Below are positions 7,763-19,740 of a DNA stretch of 64,000 nt, piece after piece. The stretch lies in contig NZ_SMDD01000001.1 of the NCBI RefSeq assembly GCF_004343255.1, positions 1 to 64,000 of the forward strand. The letters are read 5' to 3'. Origin of the DNA: Laceyella sacchari. GTDB taxonomy: Bacteria; Bacillota; Bacilli; Thermoactinomycetales; Thermoactinomycetaceae. Under the pieces are notes generated by a model. That model was not told the DNA's origin and made no database searches. It worked only from the letters and a program-made list of their open reading frames with translations. Numbering within the stretch: the stretch's first letter is position 1; each line of letters begins with the position of its first letter. The position numbers were made by a program, and so were the translations under genes.

Positions 7763-8590
7763 GTGAGGGAGTCGGTTATAGTAAAAATATTGGAATTTAC
7801 AGGGAAGTTGTTGCTGTTGATGGGTTTGGCAACTGTTTTCTCTATGCCGTTTATGCTGAACACCAGCAATGCGAACTTTAGCCTCGCCGGACAGGATGTC
7901 GCTCTCATCCTAGCGGTTTTCTCCATGTATGGATTGTTTGAACGGCGTCGGGGATGGGAGCTCGGCTTGCGGCAACGAGATGGATGGGTGCGATTTGCCG
8001 AAGGGGCCGGGTTTGGTATGGCGCTGATCAGCATAGTAGTGCTGATGATCTTTGTGTTTGGGGGAGCCCGGATCATTGAAGTGAGATTTACCCCTCCGGT
8101 ATTGCAGAGCGCATGGCAAACGCTGATTTTGTTCCTGTTGGTGGGATTATCGGAAGAATTGATGTCCCGTGGGTATGTACAAGGCTTGCTTCGTCATCGG
8201 TTTAACAAGTGGGTGGCATGGGGTGTTTCGGCGCTGGTCTTCGCACTGCTTCACGGGTTCAACCCCGGGGTTTGGAGTCACGGGTTTCCCATCTTTAATC
8301 TCATTTTGGTGGGCGTGCTGTTTAGCGTCTATCGGGATGTGTCAGGCGGATTGTGGGCGCCTATCGGCTTTCACTTCACGTGGAATTTTTTCCAAGGGCC
8401 CGTATACGGATTTAAGGTGTCGGGGTTGGAAATGCAGTCGTTTTTGCAAATCAGGTCGCAAGGCGGGCTTTTTTTGTCGGGCGGTGCATTTGGCCCGGAA
8501 GGGAGTGCTGCTTGTACGATCGTTTTGCTGGTGGCTACTTCATGGCTCATCTGGAGAGAACGAAATACACAAACCGCAGTGCCATCATAA
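7763..8590 (+). CDS. CPBP family intramembrane glutamic endopeptidase
   Basis: A polytopic membrane protein of about 275 aa with the three Abi/CPBP motifs: EELMSRG (catalytic glutamates), FALLHGFNP (His) and HFTWNF (His/Asn). CPBP proteases (Rce1 relatives) cleave in the membrane; in Firmicutes they take part in CAAX-like processing, bacteriocin self-immunity and regulated proteolysis. The start is uncertain: GTG at 7763 gives a sensible N terminus before the first membrane segment, a TTG at 7688 gives 25 more residues, and the best-spaced ribosome binding site (GAGGGAG) points to a non-canonical ATA at 7778. No bacteriocin gene lies next to it. Confidence 0.8.
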   Translation: MRESVIVKILEFTGKLLLLMGLATVFSMPFMLNTSNANFSLAGQDVALILAVFSMYGLFERRRGWELGLRQRDGWVRFAEGAGFGMALISIVVLMIFVFGGARIIEVRFTPPVLQSAWQTLILFLLVGLSEELMSRGYVQGLLRHRFNKWVAWGVSALVFALLHGFNPGVWSHGFPIFNLILVGVLFSVYRDVSGGLWAPIGFHFTWNFFQGPVYGFKVSGLEMQSFLQIRSQGGLFLSGGAFGPEGSAACTIVLLVATSWLIWRERNTQTAVPS

Positions 8591-8610
8591 AGCTGCGGTT
8601 TTCTTTTTTT
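8572..8610 (+). terminator. Intrinsic terminator after CPBP gene
   Basis: The stem AACCGCAG / CTGCGGTT overlaps the end of the coding region and is followed by TTCTTTTTTTT. Confidence 0.85.
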
Positions 8611-8683
8611 TGACAAATGTGTTAGTGTCGATACGTAAGAACTGCGAAAAAACCTCCTCGCAATTGCCATGGTTATCTCATGT

Positions 8684-8884
8684 TCATGGTTTTTTCTTTT
8701 TGCTGGAGGTAGATTTGGCGGTGCCTGGGGCAGGGATTTCGAAGGAGTTTGTTTGCGGGAGCGGAACGTACCAACCTTCACCGATGTGGCGATACGACGA
8801 CTTGTTTTTCTTGTGCAACGGACAGAAATCGCATCGGCCGCCCGGCCGTTTTTCATAGCATGCGAGGCAACGGATTGGTTTCAT
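8684..8884 (-). CDS. Small cysteine-rich protein (66 aa)
   Basis: A 66-aa protein starting MKPIRCLACYEKRPGGRCDFC, with two CxxC pairs (about residues 6-9 and 18-21) that could bind one zinc, followed by a polar tail ending in a lysine run. AAAGGAG sits 6 nt before the ATG, which is the main reason for calling it rather than overlapping frames on the other strand. It is probably a small zinc-ribbon protein; the role is unknown. It sits alone between the CPBP gene and the suf promoter region. Confidence 0.6.
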   Translation of the reverse strand: MKPIRCLACYEKRPGGRCDFCPLHKKNKSSYRHIGEGWYVPLPQTNSFEIPAPGTAKSTSSKKKKP

Positions 8885-9022
8885 AAAAAACTCCTTTCTT
8901 AGACAGTAAACAGATACATACGGATGATTGCGAATATAACAAATTCCTCGGCTGGAGAGTGAAGCGCGAGAGGGGAAGATATCCTAATATCAAGGATTTC
9001 CGCGGAACGTGTGAAACTTCGC

Positions 9023-9051
9023 TTGCTATAGGGATATGTGTGAAGTAAAAT
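9023..9051 (+). promoter_or_regulatory. Probable suf operon promoter
   Basis: TTGCTA at 9023-9028, 17 nt, then TAAAAT at 9046-9051. The implied transcript start near 9058 falls inside the direct repeat at 9056-9075 and leaves a leader of about 180 nt before sufC. Confidence 0.5.
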
Positions 9052-9055
9052 AAAA

Positions 9056-9075
9056 TGAGAATCACATGATAATCA
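9056..9075 (+). promoter_or_regulatory. Candidate Fur/PerR-like operator
   Basis: Two 9-mers, TGAGAATCA and TGATAATCA, lie 2 nt apart (11-bp period, one helical turn) over the predicted suf transcription start. TGATAAT is the half-site of Fur and PerR boxes, but the pair here is direct rather than inverted, so assignment to a regulator is tentative. Confidence 0.35.
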
Positions 9076-9121
9076 CTCTAATTTAGTCAGTGGGTGGTAG
9101 AAGGTGGTTCTGGCATAACAC

Positions 9122-9161
9122 ACCCATGGTTTTTATTCCACTTTATTTTACCATCCATGGG
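9122..9161 (+). repeat. Inverted repeat in the suf leader
   Basis: ACCCATGG and CCATGGGT are separated by about 24 AT-rich nt, so the leader RNA can form an 8-bp stem about 80 nt before sufC. No T tract follows. It may be a processing or regulatory hairpin. Confidence 0.4.
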
Positions 9162-9241
9162 TCCGCAAATCATATCTCCAGAAAATAATCCCGCACCAAC
9201 CGGCAGGAGATATATAACGAATGAACGATGGAGGAATGAAG

Positions 9242-10030
9242 ATGTCGAAAGCACCAAAACTGACGATAAAGAACTTGCACGCTTCCGTTGATGGGAAAGA
9301 GATTTTGAAAGGGGTGAACCTCGAGGTCAAAGGTGGCGAAGTGCATGCTATCATGGGTCCGAACGGAACCGGTAAAAGTACGCTGGCATCTGCGTTGATG
9401 GGTCATCCGCGTTATGAGGTGACGCAAGGGGAAGTAACTTTGGACGGAGAAAACCTGCTGGAGATGGAAGTGGATGAGCGCGCCCGTGCAGGCCTGTTTC
9501 TGGCGATGCAGTATCCGGCAGAAGTGAGCGGGGTGACCAACTCCGACTTTTTGCGTAGCTCGATTAACGCTAAACGCGGCGAAGGTAATGAGATTTCCCT
9601 GATGAAATTCATCCGCGAGCTGGATAAGAAGATGGAACTGCTCGAAATGGATGAGAAGTTTGCGACTCGGTACCTGAACGAAGGTTTTTCCGGTGGGGAA
9701 AAGAAACGGAATGAAATTCTGCAAATGATGATGCTGCAACCCCGCATCGCCATTATGGACGAAATCGACTCCGGTTTGGATATTGACGCGCTCAAAGTGG
9801 TAGCCAAAGGGGTAAACTCGATGCTGAGCGATGAGTTGGGCGTGTTGATGATCACCCACTACCAACGTTTGCTGAACTACATCAAGCCAGATTATGTGCA
9901 TGTATTCATGCAAGGGCGCATCGTGAAATCGGGTGGACCGGAATTGGCGGAGCGTTTGGAAGCAGAAGGCTACGATTGGGTCAAAGAAGAACTGGGCATT
10001 GAAGACGAGACCGTCGGTCAAAAGGCGTAA
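9242..10030 (+). CDS. sufC: Fe-S cluster assembly ATPase SufC
   Basis: A 262-aa soluble ABC ATPase, first gene of the suf operon. Walker A is GPNGTGKST at residues 39-47, the signature is FSGGEKKRNEI around residue 145, and Walker B is IAIMDEIDSGLDIDAL. SufC binds SufB and SufD in the SufBC2D scaffold on which Fe-S clusters are built, ATP hydrolysis driving conformational change. The third in-frame ATG (9242) is chosen because GGAGG lies 7 nt upstream. sufD begins 15 bp after the stop. Confidence 0.97.
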   Translation: MSKAPKLTIKNLHASVDGKEILKGVNLEVKGGEVHAIMGPNGTGKSTLASALMGHPRYEVTQGEVTLDGENLLEMEVDERARAGLFLAMQYPAEVSGVTNSDFLRSSINAKRGEGNEISLMKFIRELDKKMELLEMDEKFATRYLNEGFSGGEKKRNEILQMMMLQPRIAIMDEIDSGLDIDALKVVAKGVNSMLSDELGVLMITHYQRLLNYIKPDYVHVFMQGRIVKSGGPELAERLEAEGYDWVKEELGIEDETVGQKA

Positions 10031-10045
10031 GGGGTGGTGCATAAA

Positions 10046-12985
<2,940 letters not shown>

Positions 12986-13091
12986 CCTGATGGAAGGAAC
13001 GGGATCGCCCTTTTGTGCAGGACGACTGGTTCAGTAACAAAGGGCCCCGGCTCCTGATGGCATATGGATAAACGAAGAGGAGGAGAAGGCC

Positions 13092-14516
13092 GTGGCACAA
13101 AACATTCCCGAGATATCGGAATACAGGTACGGTTTTCGTGATAAGGACGTCTCGGTTTTCCGGTCCAAAAAAGGGCTGAGCCGCGAAGTAGTGGAGGAGA
13201 TCTCCCGCATGAAAGGTGAACCCGAATGGATGCTGGAATTCCGTTTGAAGGCATTGGAGCAATTCTACAAAATGCCCATGCCGGAATCAACCAACAGCAA
13301 ATGGTTCTCCCTGTTGCCGGGAAACCTTGATGAACTGGATTTCGAAGACATCACCTACTACGTTAAACCATCCGAGCGGCAAGGACGTTCTTGGGACGAA
13401 GTGCCGGATGAGATTAAACAAACCTTCGACAAGCTGGGCATTCCCGAGGCGGAACAGAAGTTTTTGGCTGGGGTGTCTGCGCAATACGAGTCTGAGGTTG
13501 TATATCACAACATGCAAAAAGAATTGGAAGAGCAAGGGGTTATCTTCTGCGACACGGATACCGCTTTGCGCGAGTACCCAGAGCTGTTGAAAGAGTACTT
13601 CGGTACGGTTGTTCCGATTACGGACAACAAGTTTGCTGCATTGAACAGTGCGGTGTGGAGCGGTGGAAGCTTTATTTATGTCCCCAAAGGAGTACGTTGC
13701 GAAGTGCCGCTACAAGCTTACTTCCGTATCAACTCGGAGAACATGGGGCAGTTTGAGCGGACACTGATCATCGTGGATGAGGGTGCGTTTGTGCATTATG
13801 TGGAAGGTTGTACGGCGCCGATCTACAGCACAGACTCCCTGCACAGCGCAGTAGTGGAGATCGTGGTGAAAGATAACGCGCGTTGCCGTTACACCACCAT
13901 CCAAAACTGGGCTCCCAACATTTACAACCTGGTAACCAAGCGGGCGGTGGCTCATGCAGGCGCCCATATGGAATGGGTCGATGGCAACATCGGTTCGAAA
14001 TTGACCATGAAATATCCCGCTGTCATCATGAAAGGGGAAGGTGCCAAAGCTGACATTCTGTCCATCGCTGTGGCCGGAAAAGGGCAGCACCAAGATGCAG
14101 GTGCGAAAGTGGTCGCCTTGGCTCCAAACTGCACATCCACGATCATTTCTAAGTCGATCAGCAAACAGGGCGGTAAAGTGACTTACCGCGGTTTGACGTC
14201 ATTTGGCAAAAACGCGGAAGGCTCCAAAGCCAATGTGAAATGCGATACGCTGATCTTGGATGACCAATCCACATCGGACACGATTCCGTACAACGAGATC
14301 AAAGCGGACAATGTTACGCTTGAACACGAAGCGACCGTGTCCAAAGTGAGCGAAGAACAGCTCTTCTACCTGATGAGCCGCGGGTTGTCAGAAAACGAAG
14401 CGACGCAGATGATTATCATGGGCTTCATCGAACCGTTTACCAAAGAATTGCCCATGGAGTACGCTGTGGAGATGAACCGCCTGATCAAATTTGAGATGGA
14501 AGGCTCTATCGGTTAA
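13092..14516 (+). CDS. sufB: Fe-S cluster assembly scaffold SufB
   Basis: A 474-aa SufB, the catalytic scaffold subunit of SufBC2D. Typical blocks are [14 protein letters not shown] near residue 40, [37 protein letters not shown] and VTYRGLT, ending with [19 protein letters not shown]. It starts with GTG at 13092, directly after GAGGAGGAGAAGGCC. It is the last suf gene and is followed by a terminator. SufE- or SufA-type genes are absent, as is usual for the Firmicute sufCDSUB type. Confidence 0.97.
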   Translation: MAQNIPEISEYRYGFRDKDVSVFRSKKGLSREVVEEISRMKGEPEWMLEFRLKALEQFYKMPMPESTNSKWFSLLPGNLDELDFEDITYYVKPSERQGRSWDEVPDEIKQTFDKLGIPEAEQKFLAGVSAQYESEVVYHNMQKELEEQGVIFCDTDTALREYPELLKEYFGTVVPITDNKFAALNSAVWSGGSFIYVPKGVRCEVPLQAYFRINSENMGQFERTLIIVDEGAFVHYVEGCTAPIYSTDSLHSAVVEIVVKDNARCRYTTIQNWAPNIYNLVTKRAVAHAGAHMEWVDGNIGSKLTMKYPAVIMKGEGAKADILSIAVAGKGQHQDAGAKVVALAPNCTSTIISKSISKQGGKVTYRGLTSFGKNAEGSKANVKCDTLILDDQSTSDTIPYNEIKADNVTLEHEATVSKVSEEQLFYLMSRGLSENEATQMIIMGFIEPFTKELPMEYAVEMNRLIKFEMEGSIG

Positions 14517-14535
14517 TCGCAAATGAGTTATGCAA

Positions 14536-14570
14536 CTCCCCGCTGGGTTCAGGCGGGGAGAATTTGTTTA
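14536..14570 (+). terminator. suf operon terminator
   Basis: The stem CTCCCCGC / GCGGGGAG with a short GGTTCAG-type loop is followed by AATTTGTTT, 20 nt after sufB. Confidence 0.8.
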
Positions 14571-14612
14571 TGCAATCGCCAAAGAAACAAAGCAAAGAAC
14601 CTGGTGAGAGAC

Positions 14613-14657
14613 AACACGGCTCGTTGAACGCTAACTCAGCGCTCAACGAGCCGTGTT
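14613..14657. repeat. Long perfect-type inverted repeat
   Basis: Two 20-nt arms, AACACGGCTCGTTGAACGCT and AGCGCTCAACGAGCCGTGTT, differ at one pairing position and enclose a five-base loop (AACTC). There is no T tract on either side and no coding sequence. It sits between the convergent sufB and dapL genes, beyond the suf terminator. Confidence 0.75.
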
Positions 14658-14758
14658 TGCATATGCGGCTCATCCGGCCGCGAAGGGAAAACGGACTTAT
14701 TGTAGGGCATATCAGGCAAATCAAGTAGGTGGGTAGGCTCCCTTTTCATAAAAAAAGG

Positions 14759-15892
14759 CTATGCTTGACCCAACTTCGTCAAGTAGCGGGTCATCACATC
14801 CACGGCCACGCTGATGGCCTCCTCTTGCGGTTCGATTTTTGGATGGTGTAGCCCGTAGGGCGTGTCCACCCCAAGCCAGAACATAAAGCCGGGAATCTCC
14901 CGCAGAAAATAGCCGAAGTCTTCGCCGGTCATCGCTTCCCGGCAGGTAATCAAGTTGTAGGGTGTCTCGGCTTCGACCCAATCCATAAAAGCACGGGTCA
15001 AGGCTTCATCATTATCTACTTGGCAGTAATTGGCGCCCCAGTCGATGGTAGCCTGGCAAGCAAATCCTTGTTCGATGCCTTGTACCAGTTGTTCGATGCG
15101 TGCCTTCACCTTGTGCATCGTTTCCATAGACAGAGTGCGGATGGTCCCTTCGAGGCGGGCTTCTCCTGCGATGATGTTTTGTTTGCTGCCGACGGACATT
15201 TTGCCGATGGTGATGATGGCCGAGTCGATCGGGTCTACATTGCGCGAGACGATCGTCTGCAACTGCATCACCAACTGCGAGGCGGCAATTGCCATGTCAT
15301 TGGCAAGATGCGGACGGGCTGCATGTCCGCTGGTACCGGTGAGATCGATGAAGCATTCGGAGGTGTTGGCAAACAAGATGCCCGGTTTGGTGGCGATGGT
15401 GCCCACCGGATACTCTGGGGCGATGTGTAGAGCGAAGATCATGTCCGGTTTCCATTCCTTGAATGGTTCGCTATTTAACATCGGCTGCGCGCCACCTGGC
15501 CCCTCTTCTGCCGGCTGGAACAGGAAGAGCAGATCATCGCGCAACGGCTGATGTGCAAAGTGGCTGATCAAGCCGAGGGCGATGGTCATATGGATATCGT
15601 GTCCACATGCATGCATATAGCCCTCATGCCGGGAGCGGAAAGGATAAGTGGTTTGCTCGGTGATCGGCAATCCATCCATATCGGCACGATAAGCGATGCA
15701 TTTTTGTGGTTGGGTTCCGGGAATTTTGACCAAAATGCCTGTTTTCCATGTTTTGATCTGCAATCGGTTCGGTAAGGTGCGCAGGTAATCCAAGAGAAAT
15801 TGTTGCGTTTTCCACTCTTGAAAGCCAGGTTCGGGAATCTGATGCAATTCGCGGCGCACCTGGATAAGTGTTTCTAATTGTGACCGGGACAT
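14759..15892 (-). CDS. dapL: N-acetyldiaminopimelate deacetylase
   Basis: A 377-aa M20-family amidohydrolase with the metal-site motifs ACGHDIHM and the downstream [11 protein letters not shown], plus the dimerisation domain. Its position in one operon with the tetrahydrodipicolinate acetyltransferase supports N-acetyl-L,L-diaminopimelate deacetylase (B. subtilis YkuR) rather than another amidohydrolase; the product feeds DapF and so lysine and peptidoglycan. AGGAGGT precedes the ATG and overlaps the end of the aminotransferase gene 12 bp upstream. Both dapI and dapL are used as symbols for this enzyme family in different organisms. Confidence 0.85.
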   Translation of the reverse strand: MSRSQLETLIQVRRELHQIPEPGFQEWKTQQFLLDYLRTLPNRLQIKTWKTGILVKIPGTQPQKCIAYRADMDGLPITEQTTYPFRSRHEGYMHACGHDIHMTIALGLISHFAHQPLRDDLLFLFQPAEEGPGGAQPMLNSEPFKEWKPDMIFALHIAPEYPVGTIATKPGILFANTSECFIDLTGTSGHAARPHLANDMAIAASQLVMQLQTIVSRNVDPIDSAIITIGKMSVGSKQNIIAGEARLEGTIRTLSMETMHKVKARIEQLVQGIEQGFACQATIDWGANYCQVDNDEALTRAFMDWVEAETPYNLITCREAMTGEDFGYFLREIPGFMFWLGVDTPYGLHHPKIEPQEEAISVAVDVMTRYLTKLGQA

Positions 15893-15903
15893 CAGTTTAC
15901 CTC

Positions 15904-17112
15904 CTAGGCAGGTTCCACCTGCGTGATTAAGCGTTCCAATGTATCTGTGAAAAAGGTGACTTCCGCACGAGTCAGGGTAAGCGGGGGTAACAGGCGCACA
16001 ACAGTTTTGGCCGTCACATTAACCAATATTCCCGCCTCCAGCAATTCGCTTTGCAAGCGTTTCACTTGCTCGGCGGATAGATGCGTGCGTATTCCCAGCA
16101 TCATTCCTCGTCCATCCACGCCTTTGAAAACACGGGGATGGGCTTGTTGCAACCGATGAAGCTCTTTCCAAAGAGCATCAGCCACCTGGCGTCCTTGTTC
16201 CAGCAAGCCGTCTTCCAACAAGACATCTAGTACTGCATTGCCCAAAGCGGCGCTCAATGGGGAGGGAGCAAACGTCGTTCCGTGATCTCCGGGTTGGAAC
16301 AAGTCCGCTACATGCGCGCTTGCGATCAAGCCTCCCAGCGGCAACCCGCCGCCAATTCCCTTGGCGAAGAGGATGACATCAGGAGAGAGAGTGAAGTGCT
16401 GGTAGGCAAACAGTTTGCCTGTGCGGCCGATGCCAGTTTGGATTTCATCGACCAAGAATAACATTTGTTCCTCTTTGCACAACTGCTCGATCATTTCCAA
16501 ATATGCGCGCTCCAGAGACACGACCCCACCTGCACCCAGGATCGGTTCTACCAAAATAGCAGCTGGACGATGTGTGCGGCAAACTTCCATCAACGAATCA
16601 ATCTGGTTGGGTTCTACTTCAAAGACAGGGAAGTCCGGTTGCGGGAAGTCTTGGTAGACCCCGGGTTGCCGGGTAAGCCGCAATGCGCCCAATGTACGGC
16701 CGTGGAAACTGTTTTTCAAGACGACAATGCCTTGTCGTCCATGTTGTTCGCGCTGAATCCATTTGTGAACCAGTTTGACGGCAGCTTCTGTCGCTTCAGC
16801 CCCAGAATTGGAGAAATAGACCTTGCCTTGGCCAAACGTGTGCTTTACCAAACGCTCAGCGAGTCGGATTGCCGGGGGATTTAAAAAAAGGTTGGAGACG
16901 TGGAGAAAGCGCCGTCCCTGTTCTTCTAGCGCTTTCAAGATTCGGGGGTGGGAATGGCCAAGGGTGTTGACCGCCAGCCCCGTGAACAGATCTAAATAGC
17001 GTTTCCCCTCCGTGTCGTAGAGATAATTTCCTTCGGCTTTGCCGATGGCAATGGGATAACGCGAAACGGTGGACATGATGTAAGCTTGGTCCAGCTGTTG
17101 CCATGTTTGCAT
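15904..17112 (-). CDS. Class-III PLP aminotransferase (acetylornithine/N-acetyl-DAP type)
   Basis: A 402-aa class-III aminotransferase of the ArgD/acetylornithine group: [15 protein letters not shown] for PLP phosphate binding, [13 protein letters not shown] with the PLP-ring aspartate, and the Schiff-base lysine in [15 protein letters not shown]. No other arginine gene is nearby, while it lies between dapH and dapL, so its likely job is transamination of N-acetyl-2-amino-6-oxopimelate. That role is inferred from context; B. subtilis uses the class-I enzyme PatA instead. AGGGAGTG precedes the ATG. The enzyme may also serve arginine synthesis. Confidence 0.85.
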   Translation of the reverse strand: MQTWQQLDQAYIMSTVSRYPIAIGKAEGNYLYDTEGKRYLDLFTGLAVNTLGHSHPRILKALEEQGRRFLHVSNLFLNPPAIRLAERLVKHTFGQGKVYFSNSGAEATEAAVKLVHKWIQREQHGRQGIVVLKNSFHGRTLGALRLTRQPGVYQDFPQPDFPVFEVEPNQIDSLMEVCRTHRPAAILVEPILGAGGVVSLERAYLEMIEQLCKEEQMLFLVDEIQTGIGRTGKLFAYQHFTLSPDVILFAKGIGGGLPLGGLIASAHVADLFQPGDHGTTFAPSPLSAALGNAVLDVLLEDGLLEQGRQVADALWKELHRLQQAHPRVFKGVDGRGMMLGIRTHLSAEQVKRLQSELLEAGILVNVTAKTVVRLLPPLTLTRAEVTFFTDTLERLITQVEPA

Positions 17113-17140
17113 GGTGGTTCACTCCCTAAGAAGGCCAGAT

Positions 17141-17165
17141 AGTAAAAGGAGGCCCCGAAGGGCCT
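17141..17165 (-). terminator. Weak hairpin after dapH
   Basis: Between dapH and the aminotransferase gene, AGGCCC / GGGCCT forms a short hairpin followed on the minus strand by CCTTTTACT. It could attenuate transcription but is weak. Confidence 0.35.
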
Positions 17166-17177
17166 GTGGAGAAGGGT

Positions 17178-17888
17178 TTAGAGATCGCGCAAGGCTTGGA
17201 TGATTTCCGTTTTGGAACGGGTTTTGTCATCGATCTCTTTGATGACGCGAGCCGGCGTGCCGGCAACAACCACATTGGGCGGTACATCTTTGGTAACAAC
17301 CGCTCCAGCGGCTACAACAGAGCCTTTACCGATGCGCACGCCTTCCAGTACAACCGCGTTAGCACCGATCACAACATCGTCTTCCACGATAACTGGAGTA
17401 GCGGATGGCGGTTCAATCACGCCAGCAATGACCGCACCGGCACCGATGTGGCAGTTTTTGCCGATGGTGCCGCGGCCGCCGATGATCGCGTTCATGTCGA
17501 TCATGGTGCCTTCACCGATCACAGAACCGATGTTGATGACAGCACCCATCATAATGACCGCATTTGGTCCGATTTCCACTTGGTCGCGGATAATTGCGCC
17601 TGGTTCAATCCGCGCCGGAATGTTTTTCATGTCCAAGAGCGGAATCGCCGAATTGCGACGGTCATGCTCTACTACATAGTCTTCGATGTGCTCTTTGTTA
17701 GCGGTCAACACCGGTTCAAGGTCTTTCCAGTCTCCAAAGACAACGCCCACTTGCCCGGTGATGAATGTTTGGACATTTGGCCCGAAGTCGATGCGATCCA
17801 ATTGACCTTTGATATGTATCTTAACCGGCGTTTTCTTTTCGCTTTTTTGAATGAACTCGATGATTTGGTGAGCGTTCATTTCTTTCAT
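17178..17888 (-). CDS. dapH: Tetrahydrodipicolinate N-acetyltransferase
   Basis: A 236-aa left-handed beta-helix acyltransferase. The N terminus ([23 protein letters not shown]) matches B. subtilis DapH (YkuQ) in form and length; the C-terminal half consists of hexapeptide repeats such as [13 protein letters not shown] and [13 protein letters not shown]. It acetylates 2,3,4,5-tetrahydrodipicolinate with acetyl-CoA, opening the acetylase branch of lysine/DAP synthesis. AAAGGA precedes the ATG. It is the first gene of the dap operon. Confidence 0.93.
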   Translation of the reverse strand: MKEMNAHQIIEFIQKSEKKTPVKIHIKGQLDRIDFGPNVQTFITGQVGVVFGDWKDLEPVLTANKEHIEDYVVEHDRRNSAIPLLDMKNIPARIEPGAIIRDQVEIGPNAVIMMGAVINIGSVIGEGTMIDMNAIIGGRGTIGKNCHIGAGAVIAGVIEPPSATPVIVEDDVVIGANAVVLEGVRIGKGSVVAAGAVVTKDVPPNVVVAGTPARVIKEIDDKTRSKTEIIQALRDL

Positions 17889-17929
17889 GTACAGGCATCC
17901 TTTCTGTGGGAAGGTACAAGTTCACTGAA

Positions 17930-17959
17930 AGTATATCACAACCACTTTTGCAGAGTGAA
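17930..17959 (-). promoter_or_regulatory. Possible dapH promoter
   Basis: On the minus strand TTCACT, 18 nt, TATACT, about 40 nt before the dapH ATG. No lysine riboswitch or T-box is recognisable upstream. Confidence 0.35.
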
Positions 17960-18004
17960 GGGCTTGTAGATAAACACCTTTAGCTGACGGGAATATACAA
18001 ACAT

Positions 18005-18036
18005 AAAAAAGAGGGACTGCACGAGTCCTCTTTTTC
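18005..18036. terminator. Bidirectional terminator
   Basis: AAAAAAGAGGGACT / AGTCCTCTTTTTC with a five-base loop gives a U tract on either strand. It ends transcription from the minus-strand hydrolase remnant upstream of dapH. Confidence 0.75.
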
Positions 18037-18134
18037 TTCGGTATTCACATGGGTTTGTACACATTTTTCTTTATAACTTTGACGTTATCAATTCGTAATA
18101 ACATCATCAGAGAAAGTTTAACGCATCATTTATC

Positions 18135-18893
18135 TTAAAATGTATATGATTCGCCGTCATCTGGAACTAAAACATGAGAGGAGATGCCTTTTTCATGAAG
18201 AAATGTTTTCAATTCTTCTCTGGATAATGTCCAATGGTTGACAGCTTCCATATGGACAACAACAATTTTGGCATCAGGAGCAGCCATATGCACTTCATAA
18301 ATGTCCTCTTTCCCCATAACGAGAGAGCCGCCTGCAAAGAATTGATTATTGCCGCCATTTACCACAATGATTTCCGGTTTGTGTATATCGATCACTTCTT
18401 GGATCGCTTTATACCATACAGTATCTCCAGCTACATATAAAGTTTTTTCACTCGGGTGCTTGAAGACAACACCACAAACTTGACCCATACGTTTTAATAT
18501 TTCTCCTCTTCCGTGTTGCCCCTTCGTTTTGATCAACCGGATCCCACTAAAGACTGTATTTTCTTGTAGTACTTCTACATGTTGAAAACCAGCTTTTCGT
18601 ACTGCTTGTGCATCTTCTTCATTTTGGACAAACATTTTTATATCTTTGGGTAATTCTTTTTGAGCAGCCTCATCAAAGTGGTCTAAATGCAAATGCGTCA
18701 CAATCGCAGCATCTACATGAATTATCTCATCCAGTGATACAGGCAGGCTGACTAAAGGATTATATTGGTCCTGTCTTAATGAATTGGGGAATGGAGGATA
18801 AGTCCCTCACTCTGCTAACATTGGATCAATTAAAAATTTTTTTCCTGCGTAATGAACAATGATTGTAGCATTGCGAATTTGTTGTATGTGCAT
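18135..18893 (-). pseudogene. MBL-fold metallohydrolase, interrupted by an in-frame TGA
   Basis: Read from the ATG at 18893 the frame gives MHIQQIRNATIIVHYAG, continues to DPMLAE, meets TGA at 18807-18809, and resumes without frame change as GTYPPFPNSLRQDQYNPL and on to THLHLDHFDEAAQ, the metal-binding HxHxDH motif. The full product would be about 252 aa, usual for the UlaG-like MBL family of small-substrate hydrolases. Homologues carry a sense codon here; AGA or AAA would need one or two changes to give TGA. Both halves stay well conserved, so the lesion is recent, or the stop is read through. A start within the downstream part would lack the N-terminal strands. Confidence 0.8.
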
Positions 18894-19025
18894 ATTGATA
18901 ACTCCTTTGTGTTTTCATTCGTGTTTCCTTTCGGTGTTTAGTTTATAATTTGGGCAATATTTAAATACATAAAAAAAATCAAGTGTTTTGACCATTTGAC
19001 TCGAATTTTGAAAGGAGTTCATTTC

Positions 19026-19439
19026 TTGTTGGATAAAACTGACATGCAAATAATAGAAGAACTATCTAAAAACAGTCGGATTACGATGAAGGAATTGGGG
19101 GAGAAAGTTCACTTGACTGGACAAGCAACTGCGTCTAGGGTTGCTAAATTAGAGGACAATGGTGTAATTGAGGGTTATACCATTAAATTAAATCATGCGA
19201 AAATAGGGTGTTTTATACACGCTTTCATCAATATCTATATAAAAGATACACACCATCAGCCATATCTCTTATTTATCCAAAGCCAGGAGAAATACATCAT
19301 AAATAACTATAAAATCAGTTGAGATAGTTGTTATCTTCTAGAATGCAGATTTCCGACCAATGAAGTATTAGACAAGTTTTTGTTACAGTTAAACAAGTAT
19401 GCAAACTATAAATTATCAATGGTGATTAGTAAGCAGTAA
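19026..19439 (+). pseudogene. Lrp/AsnC-family regulator, interrupted by an in-frame TGA
   Basis: The frame starts at TTG 19026 after AAAGGAG and encodes an Lrp-type winged helix (LDKTDMQIIEELSKNSRITM, then the recognition helix region) and the start of the RAM ligand domain. It stops at TGA 19320-19322 after NNYKIS; the same frame then continues DSCYLLECRFPTNEVLD to a natural TAA at 19437. Intact relatives read KISGDSCYLLE, so GGA to TGA is the simplest change. The DNA-binding domain could still be made (about 98 aa). The gene is divergent from the equally broken MBL gene, which it probably regulated. Confidence 0.8.
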
Positions 19440-19527
19440 GTGAGGAATCTTAAGCTCTGCTTCTATTCAAGGTATAACAGCATGGTGACTGATTCGTTCA
19501 ACAAGTAAAGGAATAGGGTTTGATAGG

Positions 19528-19553
19528 AGAAAGAAAACCCCCATCAAGGGGGT
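19528..19553 (-). terminator. Intrinsic terminator (minus strand)
   Basis: AACCCCC TTGAT GGGGGTT followed by TTCTTTC on the minus strand. It lies downstream of the regulator/peptide pair and of a gene fragment. Confidence 0.7.
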
Positions 19554-19554
19554 T

Positions 19555-19697
19555 ATTAAATGTACGGCAAACTCTTGTAAGCCACGCCATCCCCATCTGA
19601 TTTATAAGGGGCATTAGGCGCGAAAAGATCAAAGAAGGCTTGTGCTTCCTTTTGTTTGTTAAAATTTACAGTCAAATCGTTCAGCCCATGTTGTCGC
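19555..19697 (-). pseudogene. C-terminal gene fragment
   Basis: On the minus strand an open stretch of about 45 codons without a start encodes LNDLTVNFNKQKEAQAFFD and ends APYKSDGDGVAYKSLPYI followed by TAA. The SDGDGVA end resembles an excalibur-type calcium-binding tail, with the usual cysteine replaced. It appears to be the end of a lost gene; a TAG lies in frame just upstream. A hairpin (CAGCCCAT / ATGGGCTG, 19682-19706) lies at its 5' edge. Confidence 0.4.
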
Positions 19698-19740
19698 TAT
19701 GGGCTGAAGATGAGACCAGGTTTCGCAGTACAGACAAAGG

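Noticed and set aside
9056..9075. A definite Fur box at the suf promoter
   Set aside because: Only direct half-site-like repeats are present, not the inverted consensus, so it is listed as a candidate only.
18807..19322. The two in-frame TGA codons as selenocysteine or recoded sites
   Set aside because: Neither family uses selenocysteine at these positions and no SECIS-like hairpin was seen; mutation is simpler.
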